A stretch of 64,000 nt of DNA. Origin: Hydrogenophaga sp. Lineage in GTDB: Bacteria > Pseudomonadota > Gammaproteobacteria > Burkholderiales > Burkholderiaceae_C. Of the stretch, positions 1 to 11,498 are shown piece by piece. Location: contig NZ_JAUCZF010000005.1 in the NCBI RefSeq assembly GCF_030373245.1, positions 62,001 through 126,000 on the forward strand. The letters run 5' to 3'. A model generated the notes under the pieces. That model was not told the DNA's origin. It saw nothing but the letters and a program-made list of their open reading frames with translations, and ran no database searches. The translations under genes and the position numbers were made by a program. How positions within the stretch are numbered: the stretch's first letter is position 1; each line of letters opens with the position of its first letter.

Positions 1-660
1 GCCATGCAGGCGTTGGTGAACGCCGCGCCTCGGTTGATGGACTACCTGGGCCACGAGTCGCTGGACCACTTCAACCGTCTGCGAGCGCTGCTCGAGGCCC
101 ATGGCATCGCCTACCGCATCAATCCGCGTCTGGTGCGCGGGATGGACTACTACAACCTATCGGTGTTCGAGTTCGTGACCACGCAGCTAGGCTCTCAGGG
201 CACGGTCTGTGCCGGTGGCCGCTACGACGGTCTGTTTGAACAGATTGGCGGCAAACCTGCGCCAGCCGTGGGCTGGGCGCTGGGCATGGAACGCATTCTG
301 GAGCTCCTGAAGGAGCAGGGCAAGTTGCCCGAGCCGCCGGTGCCCGACGCTTATGCCATCGTGCCAGACGCGGCAAGCATGGGCCAGGTGATGCCGGTGT
401 TGCGTGCGCTGCGCGCGCATGGCGTGCGGGTGCAGATGCACGCCGCCAGTCTTGACGGCATGGGCAGCATGAAATCACAGTTCAAGAAAGCCGACGGCAG
501 CGGTGCTCGCCACGCGCTGATCTTTGGTCCGGACGAACTGCAACAAGGCCAAGTATCGATCAAGGCACTGCGTGCCGACCCGGGAGGTCCGGCTGCCGAA
601 CAGCGCAGTTTTGCGCTGACCGAGGTGGCTACCTGGGCGGTGGACCTGCGGCCGGTCTGA
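1..660 (+). CDS. hisS: Histidyl-tRNA synthetase, C-terminal part (5' truncated)
   Basis: This is the 3' end of the class II enzyme that charges tRNA-His with histidine in the cytoplasm. The reading frame is open from the first base, so the N-terminal catalytic motifs lie outside the window. About 220 residues are visible. The class-specific stretch RLVRGMDYY near residue 40 marks the end of the catalytic core, followed by CAGGRYDGL and GWALGMER. A HisRS-type anticodon-binding domain occupies the last roughly 100 residues, including the [13 protein letters not shown] stretch. It is followed by yfgM and bamB, the usual betaproteobacterial order. The identity is clear. Confidence 0.95.
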   Translation, partial: AMQALVNAAPRLMDYLGHESLDHFNRLRALLEAHGIAYRINPRLVRGMDYYNLSVFEFVTTQLGSQGTVCAGGRYDGLFEQIGGKPAPAVGWALGMERILELLKEQGKLPEPPVPDAYAIVPDAASMGQVMPVLRALRAHGVRVQMHAASLDGMGSMKSQFKKADGSGARHALIFGPDELQQGQVSIKALRADPGGPAAEQRSFALTEVATWAVDLRPV

Positions 661-728
661 CCCTCAGGGTTCCCAGCATCTGGCTCAGACCCGGCGCCTA
701 CAATCTCAGCTCCTTATTCACAGACACC

Positions 729-1403
729 ATGGCCAAACACCTCGATCTCGAAGAGCAGGAACAGCTCGATCAGCTCAAACACTTCTGGGCTCAATACGGC
801 AACCTGATCACCTGGGTGCTGATCGCCGTGTTTGGCTCACTGGCTGCCTGGAACGGCTGGAACTACTGGCAACGCAGCCAGGCGACCAAGGCCTCGGCTC
901 TGTACGACGAGATCGACAGCGCCGCCCAGGCCAGCGATGCCGAGCGCATGGAGCGCGCGCTGGCCGAGATGAAGAGCGGTTTCGGCAGCACGACTTACGC
1001 CACGCAGGCTGCGCTGCTGGCAGCCAAGACCTTGCACGACACGGGCAAGATCGACGCCGCGCGCCAGGCTTTGAGCTGGGTGGTCGACGCGTCGTCCGAC
1101 AAGGCCTATCAGGCGGTGGCCCGGTTGCGCCTGGCCGGGCTCGATGTAGAGTCCAACGCGCTGGATCAGGCGCTCAAGATCCTGGAAGCCCCGGTGCCCA
1201 AGGCGTTTGAACCGCTGGTGGCTGACCGCCGTGGAGACGTGCTCATGGCGCAGGGCAAGACCGAAGAGGCCAAAGCCCAGTACCAAGCGGCCTGGCGCGG
1301 ATTCAGCGAGCAGGCCGAGTACCGCCGCCTGGTGGAAATCAAACTGGCCGCGCTGGGTGTGGATGTCAGCGCCGCGGCTGTCGCGGCGGAGGATGGCAAG
1401 TGA
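729..1403 (+). CDS. YfgM-family ancillary SecYEG translocon / TPR protein
   Basis: The product is 224 aa. It starts with a short cytoplasmic segment rich in acidic residues and Gln (MAKHLDLEEQEQLDQLKHFW). One membrane helix follows at about residues 23-45, then a periplasmic part made of helical repeats, with AKTLHDTGKIDAARQALSWV typical of TPR-like hairpins. This layout is that of YfgM, an inner-membrane protein linked to the Sec translocon and periplasmic chaperones in E. coli. The stop codon overlaps the bamB start by 4 nt (GTGA), so the two are probably translated together. The family call is good; the exact role in this organism is inferred. Confidence 0.85.
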   Translation: MAKHLDLEEQEQLDQLKHFWAQYGNLITWVLIAVFGSLAAWNGWNYWQRSQATKASALYDEIDSAAQASDAERMERALAEMKSGFGSTTYATQAALLAAKTLHDTGKIDAARQALSWVVDASSDKAYQAVARLRLAGLDVESNALDQALKILEAPVPKAFEPLVADRRGDVLMAQGKTEEAKAQYQAAWRGFSEQAEYRRLVEIKLAALGVDVSAAAVAAEDGK

Positions 1404-2533
1404 GCGCGTCGGCCCGGGCGAACGTTTGGCGCATCGCTGCAGTCACCGGGGTCGCACTGCTGGTGGCTGCCTGCTCTTCCAACCCCAAGCCTCAACCCAA
1501 ACCGCTGCCCCCAGTGGTGGCGCTCATGGGCACCCAGCTGGTCTGGACGGCGCAGGTCGGCACAGCGCCTGCCACCGCCAAGCCGTTTGTGCTGGGCAAC
1601 CGCATCTACGTGGCGGGTGGCGCTGGCGCGGTGGTGGTGATCGACGCCGAGACCGGTCGCGACGTCTGGAGAGCCAGCCTCGCCACCCCGCTCGCCACTG
1701 GCGTCGGCTCAGATGGTGAGACCGCTGCCGTGGTCACGCGCGAAAACGCATTGGTGGCCTTGGCCGACGGAAACGAGCGCTGGCGCGCGCAACTGCCAGC
1801 GCAGGTTTTCACTGCCCCGCTGGTGGCGGGCAAGCGGGTGTTCGTCGTCACGGCAGAACGCACGGTGCTGGCCTTTGACGGAGCCACCGGCGCCCGCCTC
1901 TGGACCCAGTCTCGACCTGGCGAGCCGCTGGTGCTGCGCCAGGGCGGCGTGTTGCTGGCGGTGGGGGACACTCTGGTGGTGGGCCTCTCTGGCCGGTTGA
2001 CCGGGCTGAATCCCCAAAATGGCGCCGTTCGCTGGGAAGTGGCGATCGCCACCGCACGCGGCACCAACGAAGTCGAGCGCCTCGTGGACATGGTGGGTCC
2101 GACCAGTCGCGTCGGTGATTCGGTGTGCGCTCGCTCCTATTCTGCTGCGGTCGGCTGTGTCGATGCGGCTCGGGGCACCCTGGGCTGGACCCAGCCCGCG
2201 CAGGGCTTCACTGGGCTGGGTGGTGACGACCGGCTGGTGTTTGGCACCGAGTCGGATGGCCGCTTGCGCGCGTGGCAACGCGCCGATGGTGCGGTTGCCT
2301 GGACTTCTGAACGGCTGAAGCACCGCGAACTCAGTGCGCCGCTGGCAGTGGGTCGGGTGGTGGCCCTCGGCGATGGCACTGGCACGCTGCATCTGCTGTC
2401 GCGCGAGGATGGCAGCGAGCTCACGCGCCTCACCACCGACGGCTCGGCCGTTATCGGCTCGCCGGTGGTCGCAGGGCAGGTGCTGGTGGCGCAGACTCGC
2501 AACGGCGGCGTGTTCGCCTGGCGCCCCCAGTAA
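1400..2533 (+). CDS. bamB: Outer membrane assembly lipoprotein BamB
   Basis: The product is 377 aa and starts with GTG inside the yfgM stop. It has a lipoprotein signal: a hydrophobic segment followed by the lipobox LVAAC, with the acylated Cys at residue 25. The rest consists of repeated PQQ-like beta-propeller blades, seen as recurrent G-x-V-x-A-x-D-x-x-T-G-x-x-x-W units such as VVVIDAETGRDVWRASL and VLAFDGATGARLW. BamB is the propeller scaffold of the BAM complex that inserts beta-barrel proteins in the outer membrane. The position between hisS-yfgM and der is the classic one and supports the call. Confidence 0.93.
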   Translation: MSASARANVWRIAAVTGVALLVAACSSNPKPQPKPLPPVVALMGTQLVWTAQVGTAPATAKPFVLGNRIYVAGGAGAVVVIDAETGRDVWRASLATPLATGVGSDGETAAVVTRENALVALADGNERWRAQLPAQVFTAPLVAGKRVFVVTAERTVLAFDGATGARLWTQSRPGEPLVLRQGGVLLAVGDTLVVGLSGRLTGLNPQNGAVRWEVAIATARGTNEVERLVDMVGPTSRVGDSVCARSYSAAVGCVDAARGTLGWTQPAQGFTGLGGDDRLVFGTESDGRLRAWQRADGAVAWTSERLKHRELSAPLAVGRVVALGDGTGTLHLLSREDGSELTRLTTDGSAVIGSPVVAGQVLVAQTRNGGVFAWRPQ

Positions 2534-2644
2534 GAAGCGCGGGTCGCTTCAACTCCGCCGGGCCGTTTCTGGACCACCTGGCAAGGCCGGTAATGCCGGC
2601 CCAGTGGACTGCGCGGCGGTCCTTGCCATGAAAGGATATTTGTT

Positions 2645-3979
2645 GTGAAACCCGTCATCGCCCTGGTGGGGCGGCCCAATGTGGGCAAGTCCACCCTCTT
2701 CAACCGGCTGACGGGTACCCGCGACGCCATCGTGGCCGATTTTGCCGGCCTGACGCGTGACCGCCACTACGGAAAGGGTCGCGCCGGTGCGCAGGAATAC
2801 ATCGTGATCGATACCGGCGGTTTTGAGCCGGACGCGGCCGAGGGGATCTACCGCGAAATGGCCAAACAGACCCGCCAGGCGGTGGCCGAATCGGATGTGG
2901 TGATTTTTGTGGTTGACGCCCGCGCCGGCATCAGCGCCCAGGACCACGAAATCGCGCAATATCTGCGACGCCTGAGCAAGCCGACGGTGCTGGTGGCCAA
3001 CAAGGCCGAGGGAATGACCCAGGGCGTGCAGCTGGTCGAGTTTTTTGAACTCGGGCTGGGCGAGGTGATGCCGGTCTCCGGCGCCCATGGCCAGGGCGTG
3101 CGCTCCATGCTGGAAGCCGCGCTTCAAGCAGTGCCGGGCCTGGTCGAGGAAGATGAAGAAGAAGCACAGGCCGATGCGGGCGTGATCCGGCTGGCGGTGG
3201 CCGGCCGGCCCAATGTGGGCAAGTCCACGCTGATCAACGTCTGGCTGGGCGAGGAGCGCCTGGTCGCGTTTGACCTGCCCGGCACCACGCGCGACGCGAT
3301 CTCGGTGCCGTTCGAACGCGACGGCAAGCGGTTTGAGCTGATCGATACCGCGGGTCTGCGGCGCAAGGGCAAGGTGTTCGAGGCGATCGAGAAATTCTCG
3401 GTGGTCAAGACCCTGCAGGCGATCGAAAAAGCCCATGTGGTGCTGCTGCTGCTTGACGCCACGCAAGGCGTGACCGATCAGGACGCGCACATCGCCGGCT
3501 TCATCCTGGAGAGTGGTCGAGCCGTGGTGCTGGCCATCAACAAATGGGACGCCGTGGACGCGTACCAGCGTGAGCAGATCGAACGCCAGATCGAAACCCG
3601 GCTGGCGTTCCTGAAGTTTGCCTCCTTGCACCTGATCTCGGCCAAGAAGCGCCAAGGTCTGGCGCCGGTCTGGAAATCCATCATCCAGGCGCAGACCTCG
3701 GCCATGCGCAAGATGTCCACGCCAGTGCTCACCCGGCTGCTTCAGGAGGCGGTGGCCTTCCAGGCGCCCCAGCGAACCGGCATGTTCAGGCCCAAGATGC
3801 GCTATGCGCACCAGGGCGGCATGAACCCTCCGGTGATCGTGATCCACGGCAATTCACTGCAACACGTGCCCGACGCCTACAAGCGCTTCCTGGAAGGACG
3901 CTTTCGCAAGGCCTTCGACTTGGTCGGCACACCGCTGCGCATCGAATTCAAGACTTCGGACAATCCCTTCAAGGAATAG
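2645..3979 (+). CDS. der: Ribosome biogenesis GTPase Der (EngA)
   Basis: The product is 444 aa with two tandem GTPase domains, which is diagnostic of Der. The first P-loop is [12 protein letters not shown] near residue 8 and the second [12 protein letters not shown] near residue 187. DTGG and DTAG G3 motifs and NKAE and NKWD G4 motifs are present, followed by a KH-like C-terminal domain. Der acts in assembly of the 50S ribosomal subunit. The GTG start has AAAGGA upstream at 2632-2637. The 111-nt gap after bamB contains a small GC hairpin (GGCCGG/CCGGCC). Confidence 0.96.
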   Translation: MKPVIALVGRPNVGKSTLFNRLTGTRDAIVADFAGLTRDRHYGKGRAGAQEYIVIDTGGFEPDAAEGIYREMAKQTRQAVAESDVVIFVVDARAGISAQDHEIAQYLRRLSKPTVLVANKAEGMTQGVQLVEFFELGLGEVMPVSGAHGQGVRSMLEAALQAVPGLVEEDEEEAQADAGVIRLAVAGRPNVGKSTLINVWLGEERLVAFDLPGTTRDAISVPFERDGKRFELIDTAGLRRKGKVFEAIEKFSVVKTLQAIEKAHVVLLLLDATQGVTDQDAHIAGFILESGRAVVLAINKWDAVDAYQREQIERQIETRLAFLKFASLHLISAKKRQGLAPVWKSIIQAQTSAMRKMSTPVLTRLLQEAVAFQAPQRTGMFRPKMRYAHQGGMNPPVIVIHGNSLQHVPDAYKRFLEGRFRKAFDLVGTPLRIEFKTSDNPFKE

Positions 3980-4057
3980 GCCTGACAAGAGGCCGGCCCG
4001 CGCGCCTGTGGTATGGTCCGAGACCTATCAACCACTTCTTTGAACACGGAGCATATC

Positions 4058-4312
4058 GTGAGCAATAACAAAGGCCAGCTCTTGCAAGACCCTTTCCTGA
4101 ACCAGCTGCGCCGGGAGCATGTGCCGGTGTCGATTTACCTGGTCAATGGCATCAAATTGCAGGGCCAGATCGAATCGTTCGACCAGTACGTGGTTCTGCT
4201 GCGCAACACGGTCACGCAGATGGTCTACAAACACGCCATCTCGACCATCGTGCCGGGCCGTCCGGTGCAGTTCTCCGCCGCCGCCGGTGCGGACGAGCCT
4301 GCTGCGTCTTGA
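4058..4312 (+). CDS. hfq: RNA chaperone Hfq
   Basis: The product is 84 aa. The GTG start at 4058 is chosen because the protein then begins [20 protein letters not shown], the canonical Hfq N-terminus, and GGAG lies at 4048-4051. An in-frame start further upstream would add a non-homologous extension. The Sm1 motif ([20 protein letters not shown]) and the Sm2 motif with YKHAIST are intact. Hfq forms a hexameric ring that pairs small RNAs with mRNAs. The C-terminal tail is short, as usual in this group. It heads the conserved hfq-hflX-hflK-hflC block. Confidence 0.97.
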   Translation: MSNNKGQLLQDPFLNQLRREHVPVSIYLVNGIKLQGQIESFDQYVVLLRNTVTQMVYKHAISTIVPGRPVQFSAAAGADEPAAS

Positions 4313-4370
4313 TCCGGGTGTGTGCAGGCGGTTCGCCTGCGGGCGAATGGCGGCTTTTCGCATCGATTAG

Positions 4371-5561
4371 GTGGTCTTGAGCGTTCCTTCTGCGCCACCC
4401 ACTTCGCCCCCGTCGGTCATTCTGGTGGGCGTGGACTTTGGTGGCGACCCCTTTGATCCTTCGCTTGAAGAGTTGGGCCTGTTGGCCCAGACCGCAGGGT
4501 ACACCGTGGCTGATCGGGTGGCGTGCAAGCGGCGCGCACCCGATCCGGCTTTGTTCGTAGGCTCTGGCAAAGCCGAAGAAATCCTGATGCTGGCCCAGTC
4601 AAAAGGCGCCAGCGAGATCCTGTTTGACAACGCCCTGAGCCCGGCGCAGCAGCGCAATCTTGAGCGACTGATCGGTATGCCGGTCAATGACCGCACGCTG
4701 CTGATCCTGGAGATCTTTGCCCAGCGTGCCCGCAGCCATGAGGGCAAGTTGCAGGTCGAACTGGCCCGGCTGCAGTACCTCTCGACCCGCCTGGTGCGGC
4801 GCTGGTCTCACCTGGAGCGCCAGAGCGGTGGTATCGGCATGCGCGGCGGCCCCGGAGAGACACAGATCGAACTGGACCGTCGCATGATCGGTGAAGCCAT
4901 CAAGCGCACCAAAGAGCGACTGGTCAAGCTCAAGAAGCAGCGCGCAACCCAGCGGCGCCAGCGCGAGCGGCGCGACGCTTTCACCATTTCTCTGGTGGGG
5001 TATACCAACGCTGGCAAGTCTTCGCTGTTCAATGCCCTGGTCAAGGCCCGTGCCTATGCCGCCGATCAGTTGTTTGCCACGCTGGACACCACCACGCGCC
5101 AGCTCTACCTGGGTGAGGCGGGTCGCTCGGTCTCGCTTTCCGACACGGTTGGGTTCATCCGCGATCTGCCGCACGGCCTGGTCGATGCCTTTGCGGCCAC
5201 GCTGCAGGAGGCGACCGAAGCCGATCTGTTGTTGCACGTGGTGGATGCATCCAACCCCGCACATCCCGAGCAGATCGCCTCGGTGCTGTCGGTACTGAAG
5301 GAAATTGGAGCCGATCGGGTGCCGCAGGTGCTGGTTTTTAACAAGCTTGACGCCATGGCGCCTGACCGGATACCGCAGCGCCTGAGCGATGTGATGGAAC
5401 TCGAAGGCATAAGCGTGCCTCGTATCTTCGTCAGTGCTCGCGAGGGCACCGGATTGCCCGAGCTGCGGGCCTTGTTGGCGCAACGCGTGCTCGCCGGTGC
5501 GATCGAATCTTCGGGAGATACCCCGGGACAACGACCAGACTTCGAGAACGTGCTTCTCTGA
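4371..5561 (+). CDS. hflX: GTPase HflX
   Basis: The product is 396 aa. The N-terminal HflX-specific domain includes the glycine-rich GGIGMRGGPGETQ segment near residue 160. A basic coiled coil follows (RLVKLKKQRATQRRQRERR), then a GTPase domain with P-loop GYTNAGKSSLFN near residue 210, DTVGFI and NKLD. HflX is a ribosome-binding GTPase linked to rescue and splitting of stalled 70S ribosomes. The GTG start at 4371 directly follows an in-frame stop at 4368; a TTG two codons later is a possible alternative. It lies 58 nt after hfq. Confidence 0.95.
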   Translation: MVLSVPSAPPTSPPSVILVGVDFGGDPFDPSLEELGLLAQTAGYTVADRVACKRRAPDPALFVGSGKAEEILMLAQSKGASEILFDNALSPAQQRNLERLIGMPVNDRTLLILEIFAQRARSHEGKLQVELARLQYLSTRLVRRWSHLERQSGGIGMRGGPGETQIELDRRMIGEAIKRTKERLVKLKKQRATQRRQRERRDAFTISLVGYTNAGKSSLFNALVKARAYAADQLFATLDTTTRQLYLGEAGRSVSLSDTVGFIRDLPHGLVDAFAATLQEATEADLLLHVVDASNPAHPEQIASVLSVLKEIGADRVPQVLVFNKLDAMAPDRIPQRLSDVMELEGISVPRIFVSAREGTGLPELRALLAQRVLAGAIESSGDTPGQRPDFENVLL

Positions 5562-5615
5562 TTGGGCACAATGTGGGATTCTGTTCCTTTTATGCATAGC
5601 AAAAGTTGGTCATCC

Positions 5616-7028
5616 ATGGACTTGAATCTGCCTTCCCCCGCCCGCGACACTGAGCGGGGCTCGCCCGCCAGTCCGCGCCGCCAATGGCGCAATCTGTGGG
5701 GTGTGTTCAACCTCAACGACCCTCGCTGGGGCCGCGGCGACGATGGCGCGCGCGATGACAAGGCATCCGAGGAAGAGGGTGGTAAACGTCCCGACGAGGA
5801 GTCCAGACCCAATCGCGATCAGCGGCCGCGTGGCCAGGGCCCCAATCAGGGACCTCCTGACCTCGACGAACTCTGGCGCGACTTCAACCGCAAGCTCGGC
5901 GGCCTGCTGGGCGGCAAGGGCGGACGCGGTGGTGGCAACGGCGCGGGTGGTGGCGGCGGAGGCGGCGGCATGCCCAGCTTCAACCCCAGCCCCAAGACCA
6001 CCGGCATTGGCGCGGGCCTGATCGCGGGTGTGGCTGCCCTGATCTGGCTCGGCACCGGTTTCTTCATCGTGCAAGAAGGTCAGCAGGCTGTGATCACCCA
6101 GTTCGGCAAGTACCACAGCACGGTGGGCGCTGGTTTCAACTGGCGGCTGCCTTACCCGGTGCAGCGCCACGAAACCGTGTTCGTGACTCAGATCCGCTCG
6201 GTGGATGTGGGGCGCGACAACATTGTTCCAGCCACCGGTCTGCGCGAGTCGGGCATGTTGACCGAAGACGAGAACATCGTAGAGATCAAGTTTGCGGTGC
6301 AGTACCGGCTGAATGACGCGCGGGCGTTCCTGTTTGAAAGCCGCGATCCCGATGCCGCGGTAGTCAAAGTGGCTGAGACCGCGGTTCGCGAGGTGGTCGG
6401 CAAGATGAAGATGGACGCGGCGCTGGCCGAAGAGCGCGATCAGATCGCGCCACGCGTGCGTGCCCTGATGCAAACGATTCTCGACCGCTACAAGGTCGGT
6501 GTCGAGATCGTCGGCATCAACCTCCAGCAAGGTGGTGTGCGCCCGCCCGAACAGGTGCAGGCAGCGTTTGACGATGTACTCAAGGCGGGTCAGGAGCGAG
6601 AGCGCGCCAAGAACGAAGCCCAGGCCTACGCCAACGATGTGGTGCCCCGCGCACGCGGTGCGGCGTCTCGCCTGACCGAAGAAGCTGAAGGCTACCGCGC
6701 CCGCATCGTGGCGCAGGCCGAAGGTGACTCCCAGCGCTTCAGCTCGGTGCTGGCCGAGTACCAGAAGGCGCCGCAGGTGACGCGTGAGCGCCTCTACATC
6801 GACGCCATGCAGGAGATTTACAGCAACACCACCAAGGTGCTGATCGATGCCAAGTCGGGCTCCAACCTGCTGTACCTCCCGCTGGACAAAATCATGCAGA
6901 TGACGGGTCAACCAGGTGCGACGAGCGCCGCCCCGGTGTCCGCGCCACCTGCGCAGCAGCCTGCTTCGACGCCGGCCAGCCGAAGCCTCGATGCCGCAGC
7001 GCGTTCGCGCGAGCGCGAGAGCCGTTGA
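5616..7028 (+). CDS. hflK: FtsH protease modulator HflK
   Basis: The product is 470 aa with the proposed start at ATG 5616 (MDLNLPSPARDTERG). In-frame starts at 5592 and 5562 would add a dissimilar extension. The N-terminus is hydrophilic with WGVFNLNDPRWGRG, then a very Gly-rich linker near residues 95-125. A membrane helix follows (GLIAGVAALIWLGTGFFIV), then the SPFH/prohibitin domain with a long helical segment. HflK and HflC form an inner-membrane complex around the FtsH protease and restrain it. The C-terminal tail is Ala/Pro/Ser-rich. hflC follows 31 nt later. Confidence 0.94.
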   Translation: MDLNLPSPARDTERGSPASPRRQWRNLWGVFNLNDPRWGRGDDGARDDKASEEEGGKRPDEESRPNRDQRPRGQGPNQGPPDLDELWRDFNRKLGGLLGGKGGRGGGNGAGGGGGGGGMPSFNPSPKTTGIGAGLIAGVAALIWLGTGFFIVQEGQQAVITQFGKYHSTVGAGFNWRLPYPVQRHETVFVTQIRSVDVGRDNIVPATGLRESGMLTEDENIVEIKFAVQYRLNDARAFLFESRDPDAAVVKVAETAVREVVGKMKMDAALAEERDQIAPRVRALMQTILDRYKVGVEIVGINLQQGGVRPPEQVQAAFDDVLKAGQERERAKNEAQAYANDVVPRARGAASRLTEEAEGYRARIVAQAEGDSQRFSSVLAEYQKAPQVTRERLYIDAMQEIYSNTTKVLIDAKSGSNLLYLPLDKIMQMTGQPGATSAAPVSAPPAQQPASTPASRSLDAAARSRERESR

Positions 7029-7059
7029 AGCCCCCACACGCGATCAGAGAGTCACGCAC

Positions 7060-7953
7060 ATGAACAAACTGGGTTTCATCCTCACTTCTTTCGTGGTGGC
7101 ACTGGCCATCGCCAGTTCCATGCTCTTCGTGGTGGATCAGCGCCAATTCGGTGTGGTGTTCCAGCTCGGACAGATCAAGCAGGTGGTCGTCGACCCCGGC
7201 CTGAACTTCAAGCTGCCTCCGCCATTCCAGAACGTGTCGTACATCGACAAGCGCCTGCTCAGCCTCGAGAGTACCGACACCGAGCCGATGCTGACGGCTG
7301 AAAAGCAGCGGGTTGTGATCGACTGGTATGTGCGCTGGCGCATCAGCGAGCCACAGGAATACATCCGAAATGTTGGCATCAACGAGCGTGCAGGCGCACT
7401 GCAGCTCAACCGCGTGGTGCGCAACTCGTTCCAGCAAGAGGTGAACCGCCGTACGGTGAATGAGTTGCTGTCGAGCCGGCGTGAGCAGCTGATGGCGGAT
7501 GTGAAGGAGCAGGTATTGGCCGCGGTGCGCAGCGCCGAGGCTCCCTGGGGTATGGACGTGGTGGATGTGCGCATCACCCGCGTCGATTACGCCGAGAGCA
7601 TCACAGGTGAGGTGTATCGCCGCATGGAGGCCGAGCGCAAGCGGGTGGCCAACGAGCTGCGTTCCACCGGTTTCGCTGAAGGCGAGAAGATCCGGGCCGA
7701 TGCCGATCGCCAGCGCGAGGTGATCGTGTCAGAAGCCTACCGCGATGCTCAGCTCATCAAGGGTGACGGTGACGCCAAGGCCGCAGCCCTGTTCGGCCAG
7801 GCATTTGGTCGCGATCCGGCATTCGCCCAGTTCTACCGCAGCCTGGATGCCTACCGCGCCAGCTTCGCAGGCAAGTCCGACCTTCTGGTGGTTGATCCTT
7901 CGTCCGAATTCTTCAAGGCCTTGCGAGGCAGCAATCCCAACGCGCCTCGCTGA
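7060..7953 (+). CDS. hflC: FtsH protease modulator HflC
   Basis: The product is 297 aa with ATG at 7060, where the protein starts MNKLGFILTSFVVALAIASS, a signal-anchor helix. An SPFH domain follows (VDQRQFGVVFQLGQIKQVV). A long charged helix contains EVYRRMEAERKRVANELRS and the HflC-type FAEGEKIRADADRQREVI stretch. It partners HflK in the periplasm-facing complex that modulates FtsH. Upstream in-frame codons back to 6916 overlap hflK and lack the family N-terminus, so they are rejected. Confidence 0.95.
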   Translation: MNKLGFILTSFVVALAIASSMLFVVDQRQFGVVFQLGQIKQVVVDPGLNFKLPPPFQNVSYIDKRLLSLESTDTEPMLTAEKQRVVIDWYVRWRISEPQEYIRNVGINERAGALQLNRVVRNSFQQEVNRRTVNELLSSRREQLMADVKEQVLAAVRSAEAPWGMDVVDVRITRVDYAESITGEVYRRMEAERKRVANELRSTGFAEGEKIRADADRQREVIVSEAYRDAQLIKGDGDAKAAALFGQAFGRDPAFAQFYRSLDAYRASFAGKSDLLVVDPSSEFFKALRGSNPNAPR

Positions 7954-7959
7954 TCGGTC

Positions 7960-8145
7960 ATGGCCGACCTCCTGTGGCCGGCGCTGGCGCTGGTCCTGAT
8001 CCTGGAAGGGTTGCTGCCTTTCATCGCCCCCGGTCTGTGGCGCCGGGTATTCGCTGAAATGATCCGTCTGCAGGACGGGCAGGTGCGGTTTTTTGGACTC
8101 TGTTGCGTGTTGTCGGGGCTGTTGCTCTGGTGGGCTGTGACCTGA
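7960..8145 (+). CDS. DUF2065 small membrane protein (YjeT-like)
   Basis: The product is 61 aa and almost wholly hydrophobic, with two predicted membrane segments (about residues 3-24 and 42-60). They flank the short basic loop LWRRVFAEMIRLQDGQVR, which is typical of DUF2065. It begins 6 nt after the hflC stop, so it is almost certainly in the same transcript. The family often sits beside hflKC, and its function is unknown. The small size and perfect neighbour match make it a real gene. Confidence 0.85.
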   Translation: MADLLWPALALVLILEGLLPFIAPGLWRRVFAEMIRLQDGQVRFFGLCCVLSGLLLWWAVT

Positions 8146-8247
8146 CGGAAAAGCGTTTGCTGCGGTTGGATCAGCCAGTGACCCGGCAGCGGGTGAAAAG
8201 CACGGGAGGCGGCCCGGTAAAATCACCGTTTTAACAGCCTGCTCAAC

Positions 8248-10816
<2,569 letters not shown>

Positions 10817-10876
10817 GGCGCCTTGGCGCCACGCTGTTCTCGCACCATCCCCAACCGACCACTCCACGGAGCGCCC

Positions 10877-11401
10877 ATGCTGACCGAAGACGGCAAACAC
10901 CTGTACGTGTCCTACGACGAGTACCACAACCTCATCGAAAAGCTCGCACTGAAGGTCTACCAGTCCGGCTGGAAGTTCGACACCATCCTGTGCCTCGCCC
11001 GCGGTGGCATGCGCCCGGGCGACATCCTCTCGCGCATCTTCGATGTGCCGCTGGCCATCATGTCGACCAGCTCCTACCGGGCAGCGGCCGGTACCCAGCA
11101 AGGCAACCTGGACATTGCGCGCTACATCACCACGCCTAAAGGCGAGATCGCAGGCAAGGTGCTGCTGGTGGACGATCTGGCCGACTCCGGTCACACGCTC
11201 AAGGCGGTGATCGATCTGCTGAAGAACAACTACGCGCCCATCACCGAACTGCGCAGCGCGGTGATCTGGACCAAGCAGCTCTCCAGCTTCACGCCCGACT
11301 ACTCGGTCGAATTCCTGCCCACCAATCCCTGGATCCACCAGCCGTTTGAAGGCTATGACAGCTTGCGGCCTGCGCAGCTGCTGGAAAAATGGCAGCTGTG
11401 A
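10877..11401 (+). CDS. Phosphoribosyltransferase family protein
   Basis: The product is 174 aa. The start at ATG 10877 is supported by GGAG at 10867-10871 and by the conserved N-terminus MLTEDGKHLYVSYDEYHNLI. The PRPP-binding loop VLLVDDLADSGHTL lies at residues 95-108, and CLARGGMRPGDIL near residue 39 is the other PRTase motif. The family includes purine-base PRTases and related proteins; the exact base cannot be told from sequence. Its place directly after purA suggests purine salvage, which is inference. Confidence 0.88.
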   Translation: MLTEDGKHLYVSYDEYHNLIEKLALKVYQSGWKFDTILCLARGGMRPGDILSRIFDVPLAIMSTSSYRAAAGTQQGNLDIARYITTPKGEIAGKVLLVDDLADSGHTLKAVIDLLKNNYAPITELRSAVIWTKQLSSFTPDYSVEFLPTNPWIHQPFEGYDSLRPAQLLEKWQL

Positions 11402-11407
11402 GGACGA

Positions 11408-11480
11408 CCCCCACGCTTCTCTGCTCTGCGGGTCGCTGCCCCCTGAGGGGGCGCGTTTCGGCTTGTGGCGGCCCGTCGCC
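11408..11480 (+). repeat. Comamonadaceae-type intergenic palindromic repeat, copy 1
   Basis: This GC-rich intergenic element lies between the phosphoribosyltransferase and metC. It contains CCCCC-ACGC, a hairpin core CCCCCTGAGGGGG around 11440-11451 and a terminal GGCGGCCCG. The layout matches, in reverse orientation, the element at 24034-24107. From memory, such elements occur in many copies in Comamonadaceae genomes; here only two copies are visible, so the family name is inference. Confidence 0.5.
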
Positions 11481-11498
11481 GAAACCTGGTTGACGCCG